DNA from: Streptomyces longhuiensis
GTDB taxonomy: Bacteria > Actinomycetota > Actinomycetes > Streptomycetales > Streptomycetaceae
NCBI RefSeq assembly: GCF_020616555.1
Contig: NZ_CP085173.1
Span: 1,116,001-1,180,000 of the forward strand
Reading direction: 5' to 3'
Length of the DNA stretch: 64,000 nt
The translations under genes and the position numbers were made by a program. The notes beneath the pieces are model-generated. The model did no database searches. It was not told where the DNA came from and worked only from the letters and a program-made list of their open reading frames with translations. The number at the start of each line of letters is the position of its first letter. Position 1 is the stretch's first letter. Positions 9,654-18,692 of the stretch are shown here, piece after piece.

Positions 9654-10940
9654 CTACCCAGTGGCTGTCGCCGCGTCCACGGTCTCGGACGCGGCCGGCT
9701 CGTCGGGGGTCGGCGGCGTGCGGTACGCACGGAGGGAGGCATTCGTCGCCGCCACCGCAGCGACTGCCAGCGCGGCGGAGAGGCCGCCGGTGACCAGGGC
9801 GAAGGGGGCGGAGGTGGCCGATGCCATCAACCCGCCCCGGAAGTTGCCGAGTTCGGGGCCCGCAACGCCGATGACGTGCTCCACCGAGGAGACCCTCCCC
9901 CGGTACGCGTCCGGGGTCTCCAGCTGGACCAGCGCACTGCGGGTGATGACGGAAACGGTGTCGGCGGCGCCGGCCACGGCCAGGCATCCGAGCGCCGACC
10001 ACAGCGGCCCGGCCAGGCCGAAGCCCGCCAGCGCGAGGCCCCAGACGGCGGCCGCGCACAGCTGGACCAGGCCGCCACGGCGACGGCGCGTCACCGTGCC
10101 GGAGACAAGGCCGGCCGCGATCCCGCCGACCGCGACGGCCGAGAGGAACAGGCCGAGCGTCTGTGGGTTGCCGCCGAAGCGGATCTCGTTGACCAGCGGG
10201 AAGAGCGCGATCGGCATGGCGAGCAGCGTCGCGGACAGGTCGGTGGCCATCGAGCCCCACAGTGTCGGGCGGCGCAGGACGATCCGCCATCCTCCGCGCT
10301 CCGGGCGTCGCCCGGCGACCGTCGCGTCGGTGACCTCTGGCTTCATGGCCGGGAGCCGGATCACCGCGAGCACCGACGCCACCGTCGCCACGGCCTGGGC
10401 GGCGTATGCGGCAGGGAGGTCCCAGCGGGCGATGATCAGCCCGGCCAGCGCGGGCCCGGCCAGCATCGCCACCTGGAACGAGATGTTCGTCAGCGCGAGA
10501 CCGGCCGCGACCTGGTCGGCCGGAAGCAGCCGGACGGGGAAGGTGCGCCGGGCAGGGGCACCCAGTGCGCCGCAAGCGGTCCCGGCGGCAACCAGGGCGA
10601 GCAGCAGGAAGACGTTCCGGTTGCCCGCCGCGGCTTGAGCACACAGCCCTGCGGCGACCAGCAGTTGACCTGCCGTAGTGGCCCGCACGAGCGCCCGGCG
10701 GTCGACGCTGTCGGCCAACGTGCCGCCGAGCAGCCCGAACAGCACCATCGGCAGGCCGGTGGCGAGCCCGATGGCGCCGGTGCCCACCGTGCTGCCGGTC
10801 AGGTCCCAGACCTGGGCGAGCACCGCCACCGTCGCCATCTGGCCGCCGAGTTGGGAGGCCGAGGTGCCGATCCACAGGTCGCGGAAGGGGCGACTGCTGA
10901 GCAGCGGGCGGGTGTCGAGGAACCGGACACGCCTGGTCAC
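9654..10940 (-). CDS. MFS exporter of the EntS/tetracycline-efflux-like type
   Basis: The start is the GTG at 10940, overlapping the MarR stop (GTGA at 10937-10940), giving 428 residues. The sequence has about 12 hydrophobic helices, an N-terminal 'SSRPFRDLWIGTSASQLGGQ' and 'YRGRVSSVEHVIGVAGPELG', typical of the MFS group that includes the enterobactin exporter EntS and many actinobacterial exporters. It should expel a small hydrophobic compound. Being translationally coupled to a MarR gene, it is probably derepressed by its own substrate. Confidence 0.9.
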   Translation of the reverse strand: MTRRVRFLDTRPLLSSRPFRDLWIGTSASQLGGQMATVAVLAQVWDLTGSTVGTGAIGLATGLPMVLFGLLGGTLADSVDRRALVRATTAGQLLVAAGLCAQAAAGNRNVFLLLALVAAGTACGALGAPARRTFPVRLLPADQVAAGLALTNISFQVAMLAGPALAGLIIARWDLPAAYAAQAVATVASVLAVIRLPAMKPEVTDATVAGRRPERGGWRIVLRRPTLWGSMATDLSATLLAMPIALFPLVNEIRFGGNPQTLGLFLSAVAVGGIAAGLVSGTVTRRRRGGLVQLCAAAVWGLALAGFGLAGPLWSALGCLAVAGAADTVSVITRSALVQLETPDAYRGRVSSVEHVIGVAGPELGNFRGGLMASATSAPFALVTGGLSAALAVAAVAATNASLRAYRTPPTPDEPAASETVDAATATG

Positions 10941-11425
10941 TGTGGTGGCTCCGTGAGGTGGTGGAGGATCCGTTCCCGCATCGACCGGTGCTCCAGTGCC
11001 CGCCGCACCTCGTCGACGACAGCGGTCATCGCATGCGGGATCTCGCCGTCCAGCTCGGCGACCGTCGCGTGCGTGGCCCGCCACTCGGCCTCGAGGAAAG
11101 GCACCAGCGAACGTCCGCGCTCGGTCAGGTTGATCCGCCGGGTGCGGGCGTCGGGCCCCGGTTCGGAGGTGACCAGATCCTCCTTGCGCATGGCGGCAAT
11201 GGTCTGGCTGATTGCGGAGTGCGAGCGGTTCAGGGACTCCGCGAGTTCGCGGATGGTCAGGGGTCCGGTGTGGGCGAGCCGGATCAGCGGATACGCGAAC
11301 CGCGGCCGCACCCCCTCGATGCCACGCTCGACGTAGACCTGCTCGATCTCGGCGTCCATGGCGGCCAGCAGCTGGTGCAGCGACTGCCAGGGATCGGGCA
11401 GCGCCGTGGGATCAGTGGATGTCAC
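10937..11425 (-). CDS. MarR-family transcriptional repressor
   Basis: 162 residues from the GTG at 11425. The winged helix is clear: LTIRELAESLNRSHSAISQT (recognition helix), then MRKEDLVTSEPGPDARTRRI (wing) and NLTERGRSLVPFLEAEW. The start was chosen because a promoter with -10-like TATATT and a dyad lie immediately upstream, making a leaderless GTG likely; a longer frame upstream is low-complexity. It is the first gene of a MarR-MFS operon, the standard layout for ligand-released efflux control. Confidence 0.9.
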   Translation of the reverse strand: MTSTDPTALPDPWQSLHQLLAAMDAEIEQVYVERGIEGVRPRFAYPLIRLAHTGPLTIRELAESLNRSHSAISQTIAAMRKEDLVTSEPGPDARTRRINLTERGRSLVPFLEAEWRATHATVAELDGEIPHAMTAVVDEVRRALEHRSMRERILHHLTEPPQ

Positions 11426-11453
11426 AGCGCTAATATAACAGCGCTGCGATAAA
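11425..11453 (-). promoter_or_regulatory. MarR operator overlapping a leaderless promoter
   Basis: CAGCGCT (11425-11431), an 8-bp spacer and AGCGCTG (11440-11446) form a perfect 7-8-7 dyad. The minus-strand -10-like TATATT lies in the spacer. The left arm ends on the first base of the GTG codon, so bound MarR would block the start site directly. Confidence 0.6.
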
Positions 11454-11510
11454 TGGACCTGCGCCGCCGCCCAACCGAACTGGCTGAACCGGAGCAACTG
11501 GATCAACTGG

Positions 11511-11537
11511 CCGAACTGGCCGAACTGGCCGAACTGG
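11511..11537. repeat. Nonamer tandem repeat
   Basis: Three exact copies of CCGAACTGG run from 11511 to 11537, with degenerate copies on the left (11476-11510). The repeat lies between the divergent MarR and ArsR promoters. No function is visible. Confidence 0.7.
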
Positions 11538-11580
11538 GGCGCAGGCCGCCGACAGGACACAGGACACGGAGCACCTCGAC

Positions 11581-11610
11581 TTGATAGGCAAGCGATGAGT
11601 TGCCTATGCT
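11581..11610 (+). promoter_or_regulatory. ArsR-type operator within a leaderless promoter
   Basis: -35-like TTGATA (11581-11586) and -10-like TATGCT (11605-11610) are 18 bp apart and place transcription start at about the ATG of 11617. The dyad ATAGGCAA (11584-11591), 8 bp, TTGCCTAT (11600-11607) spans the whole promoter, the expected site for autorepression. Confidence 0.6.
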
Positions 11611-11616
11611 GCGGCC

Positions 11617-11919
11617 ATGGCCGACGATCTCTTCAAAGCCTTGGCCGACCCCACCCGCCGCACCATCCTCGACGAGCTCGCGGAGCAGTCCGGACAGACA
11701 CTGTTCGAGATCTGTGGGCGACTGAGCATGAAGCACCAGCTCGGCATCTCACGCCAGGGCGTCTCCCAGCACCTCGCCGTACTGGAGGCCGCCGGACTCG
11801 TCGAGACCAGGCGGGAGGGCCGCTACAAGTTCCATGACCTCAACACGGCGCCGTTGCGCCACATCGCCGAACGATGGCCCGTGCCCGACACATCCGGACC
11901 GGAGGAGAGCACCTCATGA
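11617..11919 (+). CDS. ArsR-family helix-turn-helix regulator
   Basis: 100 residues of classical ArsR winged helix: FKALADPTRRTILDELAEQS, then HQLGISRQGVSQHLAVLEAA as recognition helix and GLVETRREGRYKFHDL as wing. The metal-binding ELCVC motif of arsenic/cadmium sensors is absent, so it belongs to the metal-independent group that commonly controls VOC or SRPBCC genes. The next gene, a VOC protein, starts in its stop codon (ATGA), so the two are co-translated. It is probably autorepressed through the dyad at 11584-11607. Confidence 0.9.
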   Translation: MADDLFKALADPTRRTILDELAEQSGQTLFEICGRLSMKHQLGISRQGVSQHLAVLEAAGLVETRREGRYKFHDLNTAPLRHIAERWPVPDTSGPEESTS

Positions 11920-12308
11920 AGATCCACCTGACCAGCATCTTCGTCGACGACCAGGCCAAGGCCGAGCACTTCTACACCGAGGTCCTCGGCTTCGTGAAGA
12001 AGCACGACGTCCCGGTGGGCGAGAAGGACCGCTGGCTGACCGTCGTCTCGCCCGACGAGCCGGGCGGCACCGAACTCCTCCTGGAGCCGGCCGGCCACCC
12101 GGCCGTCAAGCCCTACCGCGACACGCTCGTCGCGGACGGCATCCCTCTCGCCCAGTTCGCCGTCGACGACGTCAGGGCGGAGTACGAGCGTCTGCGCGCC
12201 CTCGGCGTGGTCTTCACCCAGGAACCCGTGGAGATGGGCCCCGTCACCACCGCCGTCTTCGACGACACGTGCGGCAACCTGATCCAGATCGCGACGAAGC
12301 CGGAGTAG
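11916..12308 (+). CDS. VOC (glyoxalase/bleomycin-resistance fold) protein
   Basis: 130 residues from the ATG at 11916. It shows the VOC start MKIHLTSIFVDDQAKAEHFY with YTEVLGF and the closing FDDTCGNLIQIATKP. Metal-ligand candidates are His4, Glu73-Glu77 in the TELLLEP region and the C-terminal acidic strand. VOC proteins bind or isomerise small substrates or sequester drugs. Co-translation with an ArsR regulator suggests it detoxifies or binds the compound sensed by that regulator. Substrate unknown. Confidence 0.88.
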   Translation: MKIHLTSIFVDDQAKAEHFYTEVLGFVKKHDVPVGEKDRWLTVVSPDEPGGTELLLEPAGHPAVKPYRDTLVADGIPLAQFAVDDVRAEYERLRALGVVFTQEPVEMGPVTTAVFDDTCGNLIQIATKPE

Positions 12309-12341
12309 GCGACCGACCGCGCGGGAGGCCGCCGGCCGGTA

Positions 12342-12905
12342 CTACGCCTCGTCGGGCTTCGCGGCCAGTGCGTGGAACTCGGCAAGCAGGCCAAGGACGT
12401 TGCCGAGCTGCTCCCGCGCCGTCGGATCGGTGATCACTCCGTCCGGGCCGATCATCCGGCGCTCCACGGGGATCCTCGTGCAGGCCGACTCCACGATGTC
12501 GGCGCCCGTGTAGCCGAGTACGGTGCGCAGGGTCGCCGCGGCGCCCTCGCCCCGGCCCGGGGCAGCCGCGTTCACGAAGGCCACGGGCTTGTCGCAGATC
12601 TCGGTGCCGCCGACCGTCCAGTCCAGCAGGTTCTTGAACGAACCCGGCAGAGTGCCCGCGTACTCCGGCGTGCAGATCAGGATCGCCGTCGCCTCCGCGA
12701 TCGCCGCGCGCAACGCGGCCACGGGGACCGGCAACGGGTCGGCGTCATCGTCGGGGTTGAAATGCGGAAGCGCCGCCAGTCCGTCGTACATGACCGTGCG
12801 CGCCCGAGGGGAGGCCAGGGCCTGCGCGGTGCGCAGCACGGCCTCGTTGGAGGAACCGGCGCGCAGGCTTCCGGACAGCAGCAGGATCGAAGGCAGCATA
12901 GACAT
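12342..12905 (-). CDS. NAD(P)H-dependent FMN reductase
   Basis: 187 residues. The flavodoxin-like fold shows the FMN phosphate loop LLLSGSLRAGSSNEAVLRTA near the N-terminus and TPEYAGTLPGSFKNLLDWT in the middle, the core motif of the NADPH-dependent FMN reductase family (chromate reductase/azoreductase relatives). It should supply reduced flavin or reduce quinones in the cytosol. It is a single gene, convergent with the VOC gene 34 bp away. The start at 12905 is favoured over the Met two codons later only by length. Confidence 0.9.
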   Translation of the reverse strand: MSMLPSILLLSGSLRAGSSNEAVLRTAQALASPRARTVMYDGLAALPHFNPDDDADPLPVPVAALRAAIAEATAILICTPEYAGTLPGSFKNLLDWTVGGTEICDKPVAFVNAAAPGRGEGAAATLRTVLGYTGADIVESACTRIPVERRMIGPDGVITDPTAREQLGNVLGLLAEFHALAAKPDEA

Positions 12906-13208
12906 CCGCTCAACCTATCGAGCCGTTCACCGGTTCCGGCCACTACTCCCCTGCGACACACGATCGTGGCCCAACTCCCCTGCCTTCGCCTTTAGTTGTC
13001 CAGGACGGCAAGCGACGCCGCACTCCGGCACCTGCGAACTCTCACCATCCCCACGCCGCTGCCACCCGGCGTACGACACCCGTCACCCGCCCTCCTGAAG
13101 CGGGCCCCGCCATCCAGGCGTAGGCGTCCAACGCGGCTTGCCGCGCTTGTGACCCTCCCGCTACGTTCGACCATCAGGCGTTTCACCCCTCGCATGGAGA
13201 CCTCGCCC

Positions 13209-13928
13209 ATGTCGCAGCTGGAGATCGATGCCGTCGTCTTCGACGTACTCGGCACCCTCGTCGACGAGCCCGCCGGTATCCGTAACGGCATTCGTGAACT
13301 CGACCCGTCGCTCGACGACCTCGGTGTCGAACGGCTCTTCTCGCTGTGGCAGCAGCACATCGAGCGCGAGCAGCGTCGCATCCTCGACGGCGGTCGGCCC
13401 TACGTCACCAGTGACGCGCTCGACCGAGAGACCGCCCGGCTCGTCGCCGACGCCGCCGGAGTCGGCGACCCGGCCGCCATCGCGGCGCTTGCCCGGTCGG
13501 GCCGACGGCTTCCGCCGTGGCCCGACACCGTGACCGGCCTCGCCCGACTCGCGGAACGGCACCCGCTGATCGGGCTCTCCAACGCGAGCCGGACGGCGCT
13601 GCTGGAAGTCAACGCCCACGCCGGCCTGCGCTGGCACCAGGCGCTGTCCGCCGAGGACGCCCGCACCTACAAGCCGGACCCAGCGGTCTACCAGTTGGCC
13701 GTCACGGTCTCCGGACGACCGCCCGAGCGGCTGCTGATGGTCGCCACCCACGCCTGGGACCTGCGTGCGGCCCGGACCATCGGCCTGCGCACCGCCTACG
13801 TCACCCGCCCCGTCGGCGACCCGCCCACCGCCGCGGACCGATTCGACCTCTACGCCGACGGCTTGGACGACCTGGCCGACCAGCTCGACAAGAGCGGGCC
13901 TGCCCGGCTCGCCCGGCCCAATCCTTAG
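13209..13928 (+). CDS. Type II haloacid dehalogenase-like hydrolase
   Basis: 239 residues from the ATG at 13209, with GGAGA 8 bp upstream. HAD motifs are in order: nucleophile Asp12 in VFDVLGTLVDE, motif II Ser in GLSNASRTAL, motif III Lys in TYKPDPAVYQ, and VATHAWDLRAARTIGLRTAY as the last motif with Asp. The alpha-helical cap (about 20-95) sits between motifs I and II. These features match (S)-2-haloacid dehalogenases, which turn 2-haloalkanoates into hydroxyacids, although many relatives dephosphorylate metabolites instead. Confidence 0.88.
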   Translation: MSQLEIDAVVFDVLGTLVDEPAGIRNGIRELDPSLDDLGVERLFSLWQQHIEREQRRILDGGRPYVTSDALDRETARLVADAAGVGDPAAIAALARSGRRLPPWPDTVTGLARLAERHPLIGLSNASRTALLEVNAHAGLRWHQALSAEDARTYKPDPAVYQLAVTVSGRPPERLLMVATHAWDLRAARTIGLRTAYVTRPVGDPPTAADRFDLYADGLDDLADQLDKSGPARLARPNP

Positions 13929-13956
13929 GGTTCGGCCGACCTGCGCTGCCCGACCG

Positions 13957-14163
13957 TCACATGACGCTCGCGCGAGGACTCACGACCGAGTCCGGATCGC
14001 CCGACGTCCATACCGTGTCGCAGGAAGTGCAGGCGAATCTGTTGGACAGGCCGTCGGTGTGGCAGCCGCAGCTGGGGCACTGTTCCGTCGTGAAGTAGGC
14101 GTTCACGACATACGAGCGTAGTCGCGAACGCCTTTGATGCTGCCGACTGTTCGTTCGCTTCAT
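13957..14163 (-). CDS. Possible small zinc-ribbon protein
   Basis: 68 residues if the ATG at 14163 is used; a GTG at 14106 would give about 49. The only recognisable feature is a CPSCG...CTSC zinc-ribbon-like pair, followed by a polar tail. No clear ribosome-binding site is seen for either start. It lies 64 bp downstream of, and on the same strand as, the DUF4913 gene, so it could be the last gene of that cassette. It could also be a non-coding open frame. Confidence 0.42.
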   Translation of the reverse strand: MKRTNSRQHQRRSRLRSYVVNAYFTTEQCPSCGCHTDGLSNRFACTSCDTVWTSGDPDSVVSPRASVM

Positions 14164-14227
14164 GGGGTCCGACGACTCCGTTGCCGGGCGGATGAGAGGT
14201 TCTCGGCGGGACACCTGACGGGCCCGG

Positions 14228-14683
14228 TCAGTCCAGGGAGAACGGGTCCTTCGCCGACGGTGTCGCGTGTGGAGCGAACAGCCCGTCCGGCACCTGCTCG
14301 ATCGGCAGGGGTTCGCTCGTCCGGTGGCCGTCGGCGCAACCGGCGAACGGTCCCGTGACCGGGTCCAGCAGGGCGCTCAGATGCGGGTCGACATGGTGGA
14401 GCCACCAGTTCGACATTCCCAGCGCACCGTCCCACCGCAATGTCTCCCAGGCGCGCCACATGGAGTCCAGCCGGGACAGCGCCTGAGCGTGCCTGAACCA
14501 GCTCGGGCACCACACCCGCCCGGATTCGGGGGTGGGCCGGGGGACGAAATAGATGAACCGGTCGGCCACGAACTCGGCCACGTTCGGGTAGTACAGCTCT
14601 GCCGGCCGGGTGGCGCTCTCCTCGTCCATCCGGATGTCCTCGAGCGACTCGTCCCTCTCCCCGTCGGGCGGTGATGTTGTCAC
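14228..14683 (-). CDS. DUF4913 family protein
   Basis: 151 residues from the GTG at 14683, 4 bp after the stop of the upstream NTPase gene. It matches DUF4913: LYYPNVAEFVADRFIYFVPR, then a Trp-rich core (VWCPSWFRHAQALSRLDSMW, then RAWETLRWD) and WWLHHVDPHLSALLDP. The family is actinobacterial, of unknown function, and often seen on integrative elements and conflict loci. Its tight linkage to the trypsin-NTPase-TPR gene suggests it belongs to the same cassette. Confidence 0.85.
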   Translation of the reverse strand: MTTSPPDGERDESLEDIRMDEESATRPAELYYPNVAEFVADRFIYFVPRPTPESGRVWCPSWFRHAQALSRLDSMWRAWETLRWDGALGMSNWWLHHVDPHLSALLDPVTGPFAGCADGHRTSEPLPIEQVPDGLFAPHATPSAKDPFSLD

Positions 14684-14687
14684 GGCG

Positions 14688-17600
14688 TCATGCTCCCTTT
14701 CGCAGCTGTACGTCGATTGCCTCGGCATGGCGGCCAAGGCGTTCCAGGACTCTGGTGAGCGTGTTGAGGGCCCCGGTCAGGTCGGCCTGGCGCGTGCTCG
14801 GGTCCTGGTCCACGAGGCGGCGGTAGATGCGGACGGCCCGCCGCGCCGGTTGCTCCGCACGGGCGGCCCGGCGCCAGTCGCGGCGACCGCACAGGCTCAG
14901 CGCTCTGGCCAGTCGGCACAGGAGCAGCGCGCGCTGGGCCGGCGGTTCGCCGGGACGGTCCACCAGCGTCAGGCAGGCCTGCTCCGCCTGTAGCGCGGTG
15001 CGCCATGCCTCGGCCTCGTTCCCCGTCGAGGCCCGCGCCTCGGCCAACCGTAGGAGCGCGAAGCACAGCGGGCGTTCGTGGCGGTCCGGGTTCGTGACGA
15101 GCAGGCGGCTGCGAAGGCTCACCTCGTGCTCCGCGATACGGACGGCCTCGTGGAAGGTGCTCGTCATCAGCAGGACGCGGGCCAGCTGCGCGCAGGTGGC
15201 GGCCAGGTCCTCCTCATGTCTCGCGTCGCCGGCCGAGAGCCGTACGCGCAGCTCGTACGCCTCCCGCAGGGACGTCACGGCGCGGTCGGCCGTCACCACG
15301 GAGGTGGCGTAGCTCGTGCCGAGGTCGTGCAGACACCAGGCCAGCCCCTCGCGCCCCTCCTCGGTGACGCGGGACAGCCGGCGGTAGAGGGGTTGCGCCT
15401 GCCGCAGCAGGATGCGCTCCGCGACCGGACGGTCGTACTTGCGGTACAGGTCGGAGAGGTCATGGAGGGCAGTGGCATACCCCTCCGTGTAGAGGCTGGG
15501 GGCGTACTCCCCGAGGCGGTGCCGGACGGCGAGAGCCTGGTTCAAAGCGGTGAGCGCGTCCGCCGAGCGGCCAAGGGCATCGTAGGAGTGGGCGAGTCTG
15601 AGCGCCGTCCCGGACTGATTCTTCAAGTCGCTCGCACTGAGCGGGAGTTCAGTGAGCTCGTACGTCGCCAGGGCCTCCTCGAAACCCTCCACCGCCGCCC
15701 GGTGGTCGCCCGCGCTCGCATGGTAGGTCGCGAGCGCGCTCACCGACTGGGCCAGAGCGGGAACCGGTGTCCCGTACGGTTGGCGCGTCAGGGCCCGGCG
15801 GTGCTCGACAGCCTCTGCGATGGACTCCCGTGCCGCCGCGGCGTCCCCCGCGTCGGACTGTTCCCAGGCCAGGTTGTGCAGCATCTGCGCCAGAGTGGAG
15901 CGGTGGACGCCGGGGAGATCCCCGGCCAGCGGGCGCAGCAGTTCGATCGCTTCCCGTACCAGCGCCATGGCCTCGCCGGGTGGCCGGGTGGCGTTGCTGT
16001 AGTCGACCGCGAGGCCCATCAGCGCGCTCGCGAGGTCGGCGGTGTAGGCGTCGGGGTTCTCCCTGGCCAACCGGCGCGCGGTCTCGGCCGCCTCCTCACT
16101 CAGCGACAGCGCCTCCGAATGCCGCTGGAGGCGCCACAGGTTCGCCCCTCGCTCCGCCAGCGCCTTGGTGAGCAGGAGGGGATCCAGATCGGGGTGCCGG
16201 GCCATCAGGGTGCGGGCGCGTCGGACGGCCTCGTCCGTGTGGTCGTCGGACCTGGCGATCTGGTCGAAGGGAATCGCGCTCGGGTCGAGCCGCCAGGCCA
16301 CCTGTGACTGGTTGATGAGCGCCCGCACCAGACCGCGCTCGCGTTTCTCCCCGTCCTCGCCGCCCTCTGCCGCGAGCGTGCGGAAGAGATCCAGCGCCTG
16401 GTCCCCGGCGTCGTGAGCCTCCATCAGGTGCCTTGTCATGCGCCGGGCTTGCGAGAGCGCCAGCAGCGAGTCGGCCCACTCCGTTCGGTGCGTGCTCGCC
16501 CCGTCGTCCGCCTGCTTCCTGCGGATCGCGGCCGCGTCGTCGGCCGCCACCCTGGCTTCCTCCCAGTCACCGACCGCCATGTGCCGCTCCGCCAGGTTGT
16601 GCAGCGCCCACGCGCGGTCGCGCAGCTCCTGGGGGCTGTCGCCCGTGGCTCGGCACAGGCGGCTCAGTTCGCGGGCGACGTCAAGGGCGTACTCGCGCAG
16701 CACATGGGACTGTTCCGGCAGTGCGTCGGAGTGCGCGCGCAGGGCCGCGACTGTCAGCGGTGCGTCGGAGGTCGGCCCGCTGGTGGTGTGTGGCTCGCCG
16801 TCGGGAGCCGGGCGCACCGCCTCGCGGAGCCGGTCGATGATGATGCGGGCCTCGCGCGTGCGGCCCTCGTTGACGTGAGCGACGGCAGACCGGGCCAGTA
16901 CGGTGAGCGCCTGCACCTGTTGATGGTCCGGGGCTCCGGCGAGCAGCCTGCCGAGGAGCCCCGCATCGTCGATGACCTGCTCGGAGGCCTGGTACTCCGC
17001 CAGCCGGTCCGGTTCGAGCTGACCCCAGTAGCGGCCCTCGGGCGGCGGATACAGGTCGCGCAGCCAGGCGGCGATGTCCGCGGTCAGCCACGCTGGTTCG
17101 TCGGGCAGCAGCCGGGCGATGGTGGCACGGGCTTCCCCCTCGTCCTGCGCGGGACACAGCACGGCCGCCGCCACGGCCCGCGCCTGCAGCCGCTGCGCCC
17201 GCCGGCCCATGCCCCACTCCTCGGCGGAGTCCTGCCAGTACTTCTGCTCGTGCCAAAGGAGTTGGGACTCCAGCGCGTCCCCGGCCGGCTGGGGGACGAC
17301 CCGTACGTGGCGCAGCAGCGCGGCAAGGGCCGCCATCTGAACGGTCAGCGCCGTCTCGACCCGCGGGCCCGCACCTCGGACCGCTGCCGGGAGGGCGTCG
17401 GGGAGCCGGGCCCAGTCGACGTCCGTCTCACCGGTCACCTCGGCCAGGTGGCCGGAGAGGTCGCGGGCCGCCGTCCGAAAGGCGAGCTCCCGGTCCACGG
17501 CACCCGTGCTGAGGGCGTGCAGCCGGGTCTCGGGGAGAGCGCCGGTCGCCCTGGTCCGCCAGGAACCGAGGGAGCGGGCGAGAAGCAACAGGCGTACCGG

Positions 17601-18677
17601 ATGTCTGGCCTCCTCGGTCTGCTCCCGCAGCTCCCTGACCAGCTCGGGCCGGGTCTCGGCGTAGTCGACGACGAGGAGCAGGGGGTGCTGGACGGTGCGC
17701 AGCGCGTCCAGGCCGCGTGGCTTATGACGTACCTGCCCGGCCACCCAGCCGCGGTTCCTCAGCCGCGCCATCACCTGCCGCGCCAGTCGGGTCTTGCCCT
17801 GCCCGCCCGGGGCGGTGATCACGCGGACAGCGGTTACGCCGTCGGAATCCGCCAGGCACCACTGCTCCAGGTCGGCGAGGGTGTCCTCCCTGCCGTGGAA
17901 CGACACGACCTCGGTGTCGGCCCGCAACAGCATGGTGGGGGACGTCACCTCCCGTTTGGGCGCCGACTCCAACAGGTCGGCGAGCTCGGCCGGTTCGGGC
18001 TGCGGGTCGACGGAGGTCGCCTCCCTGACCACGGCGCGGAAGTCGTCGCAGGCCAGCAGGTCCTCGCTGCGGGTGTACGTCAGCCGGGTGCCGTGGCGCG
18101 GCCGGCGGTCCGCGCGCACCACTCCGAGCAGCAGCTTCCCGCGCTCCTGGAAGAGGGCCGCGCCCGACATCCCGGACCACGGGGTGATGTTCACGGCGGT
18201 CTCGTGATCGAGCCCAGCGGTGTCGAATCCCAACAGGCCCGCGTCGTCGATGATTTCGGAGGTCCTGCCGCCGTGCGGCCTGACCCGGCCGAGCAGTTGC
18301 TCGCGGTTCCGGCCGCCGTCCGCGGAACGCTGCTGCCGGGGGAATCCCGTGGCGGCGACCCGCAGCTCGGAACCGCCCGTCACGCACCAGCCCCAGCGTT
18401 GCGGGCGACGGCCGAGGGCGCCGCGCAGTGTCGTGGGCGTGGACCACTCCGGGTGATCGGCCGGGACCTCCAACAGGGCGGCGTCCACGGCCTCGTCAAG
18501 CCGTCGCCACCGCACCACCACCGGGAACGGCGCCGAATCCCGCAGCGCAACAGTGACGTCGGCCCGCACTTCCGGCGGCGGCAACAGATGCGCGGCGGTC
18601 AGGACGAGCCGCGGCGCGATCAGATAGCCACTGCCGATGCCGGCGCCGCGGACAAGAACGACCTGTTCCTCCTCCAT
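14688..18677 (-). CDS. Trypsin-like peptidase - STAND NTPase - TPR conflict protein
   Basis: 1329 residues. An N-terminal trypsin-fold domain (1-220) keeps a full triad: His30 in LTAAH, Asp65 in AVDAALLEVP and Ser171 in WSGMSGAALF. A P-loop NTPase follows, with Walker A APGGQGKT at 289-296 and Walker B LLLVVDYAE at 333-341, in the STAND/SWACOS style. About residues 560-1325 are tetratricopeptide-like helical repeats. Trypsin, NTPase and TPR together describe NTP-switched signalling proteins in which TPRs sense a ligand, the NTPase oligomerises and the protease is the effector. The trypco2 partner lies 15 bp upstream. It is presumably cytoplasmic, since no signal peptide or TM segment is seen. 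Confidence 0.92.
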   Translation of the reverse strand: MEEEQVVLVRGAGIGSGYLIAPRLVLTAAHLLPPPEVRADVTVALRDSAPFPVVVRWRRLDEAVDAALLEVPADHPEWSTPTTLRGALGRRPQRWGWCVTGGSELRVAATGFPRQQRSADGGRNREQLLGRVRPHGGRTSEIIDDAGLLGFDTAGLDHETAVNITPWSGMSGAALFQERGKLLLGVVRADRRPRHGTRLTYTRSEDLLACDDFRAVVREATSVDPQPEPAELADLLESAPKREVTSPTMLLRADTEVVSFHGREDTLADLEQWCLADSDGVTAVRVITAPGGQGKTRLARQVMARLRNRGWVAGQVRHKPRGLDALRTVQHPLLLVVDYAETRPELVRELREQTEEARHPVRLLLLARSLGSWRTRATGALPETRLHALSTGAVDRELAFRTAARDLSGHLAEVTGETDVDWARLPDALPAAVRGAGPRVETALTVQMAALAALLRHVRVVPQPAGDALESQLLWHEQKYWQDSAEEWGMGRRAQRLQARAVAAAVLCPAQDEGEARATIARLLPDEPAWLTADIAAWLRDLYPPPEGRYWGQLEPDRLAEYQASEQVIDDAGLLGRLLAGAPDHQQVQALTVLARSAVAHVNEGRTREARIIIDRLREAVRPAPDGEPHTTSGPTSDAPLTVAALRAHSDALPEQSHVLREYALDVARELSRLCRATGDSPQELRDRAWALHNLAERHMAVGDWEEARVAADDAAAIRRKQADDGASTHRTEWADSLLALSQARRMTRHLMEAHDAGDQALDLFRTLAAEGGEDGEKRERGLVRALINQSQVAWRLDPSAIPFDQIARSDDHTDEAVRRARTLMARHPDLDPLLLTKALAERGANLWRLQRHSEALSLSEEAAETARRLARENPDAYTADLASALMGLAVDYSNATRPPGEAMALVREAIELLRPLAGDLPGVHRSTLAQMLHNLAWEQSDAGDAAAARESIAEAVEHRRALTRQPYGTPVPALAQSVSALATYHASAGDHRAAVEGFEEALATYELTELPLSASDLKNQSGTALRLAHSYDALGRSADALTALNQALAVRHRLGEYAPSLYTEGYATALHDLSDLYRKYDRPVAERILLRQAQPLYRRLSRVTEEGREGLAWCLHDLGTSYATSVVTADRAVTSLREAYELRVRLSAGDARHEEDLAATCAQLARVLLMTSTFHEAVRIAEHEVSLRSRLLVTNPDRHERPLCFALLRLAEARASTGNEAEAWRTALQAEQACLTLVDRPGEPPAQRALLLCRLARALSLCGRRDWRRAARAEQPARRAVRIYRRLVDQDPSTRQADLTGALNTLTRVLERLGRHAEAIDVQLRKGA

Positions 18678-18692
18678 CAGCCCACCGCCGTA

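Noticed and set aside
14688..18677. Prophage or plasmid segment around the NTPase cassette
   Set aside because: No integrase, tail, capsid, tRNA or att repeat flanks it. DUF4913 alone does not establish an element.
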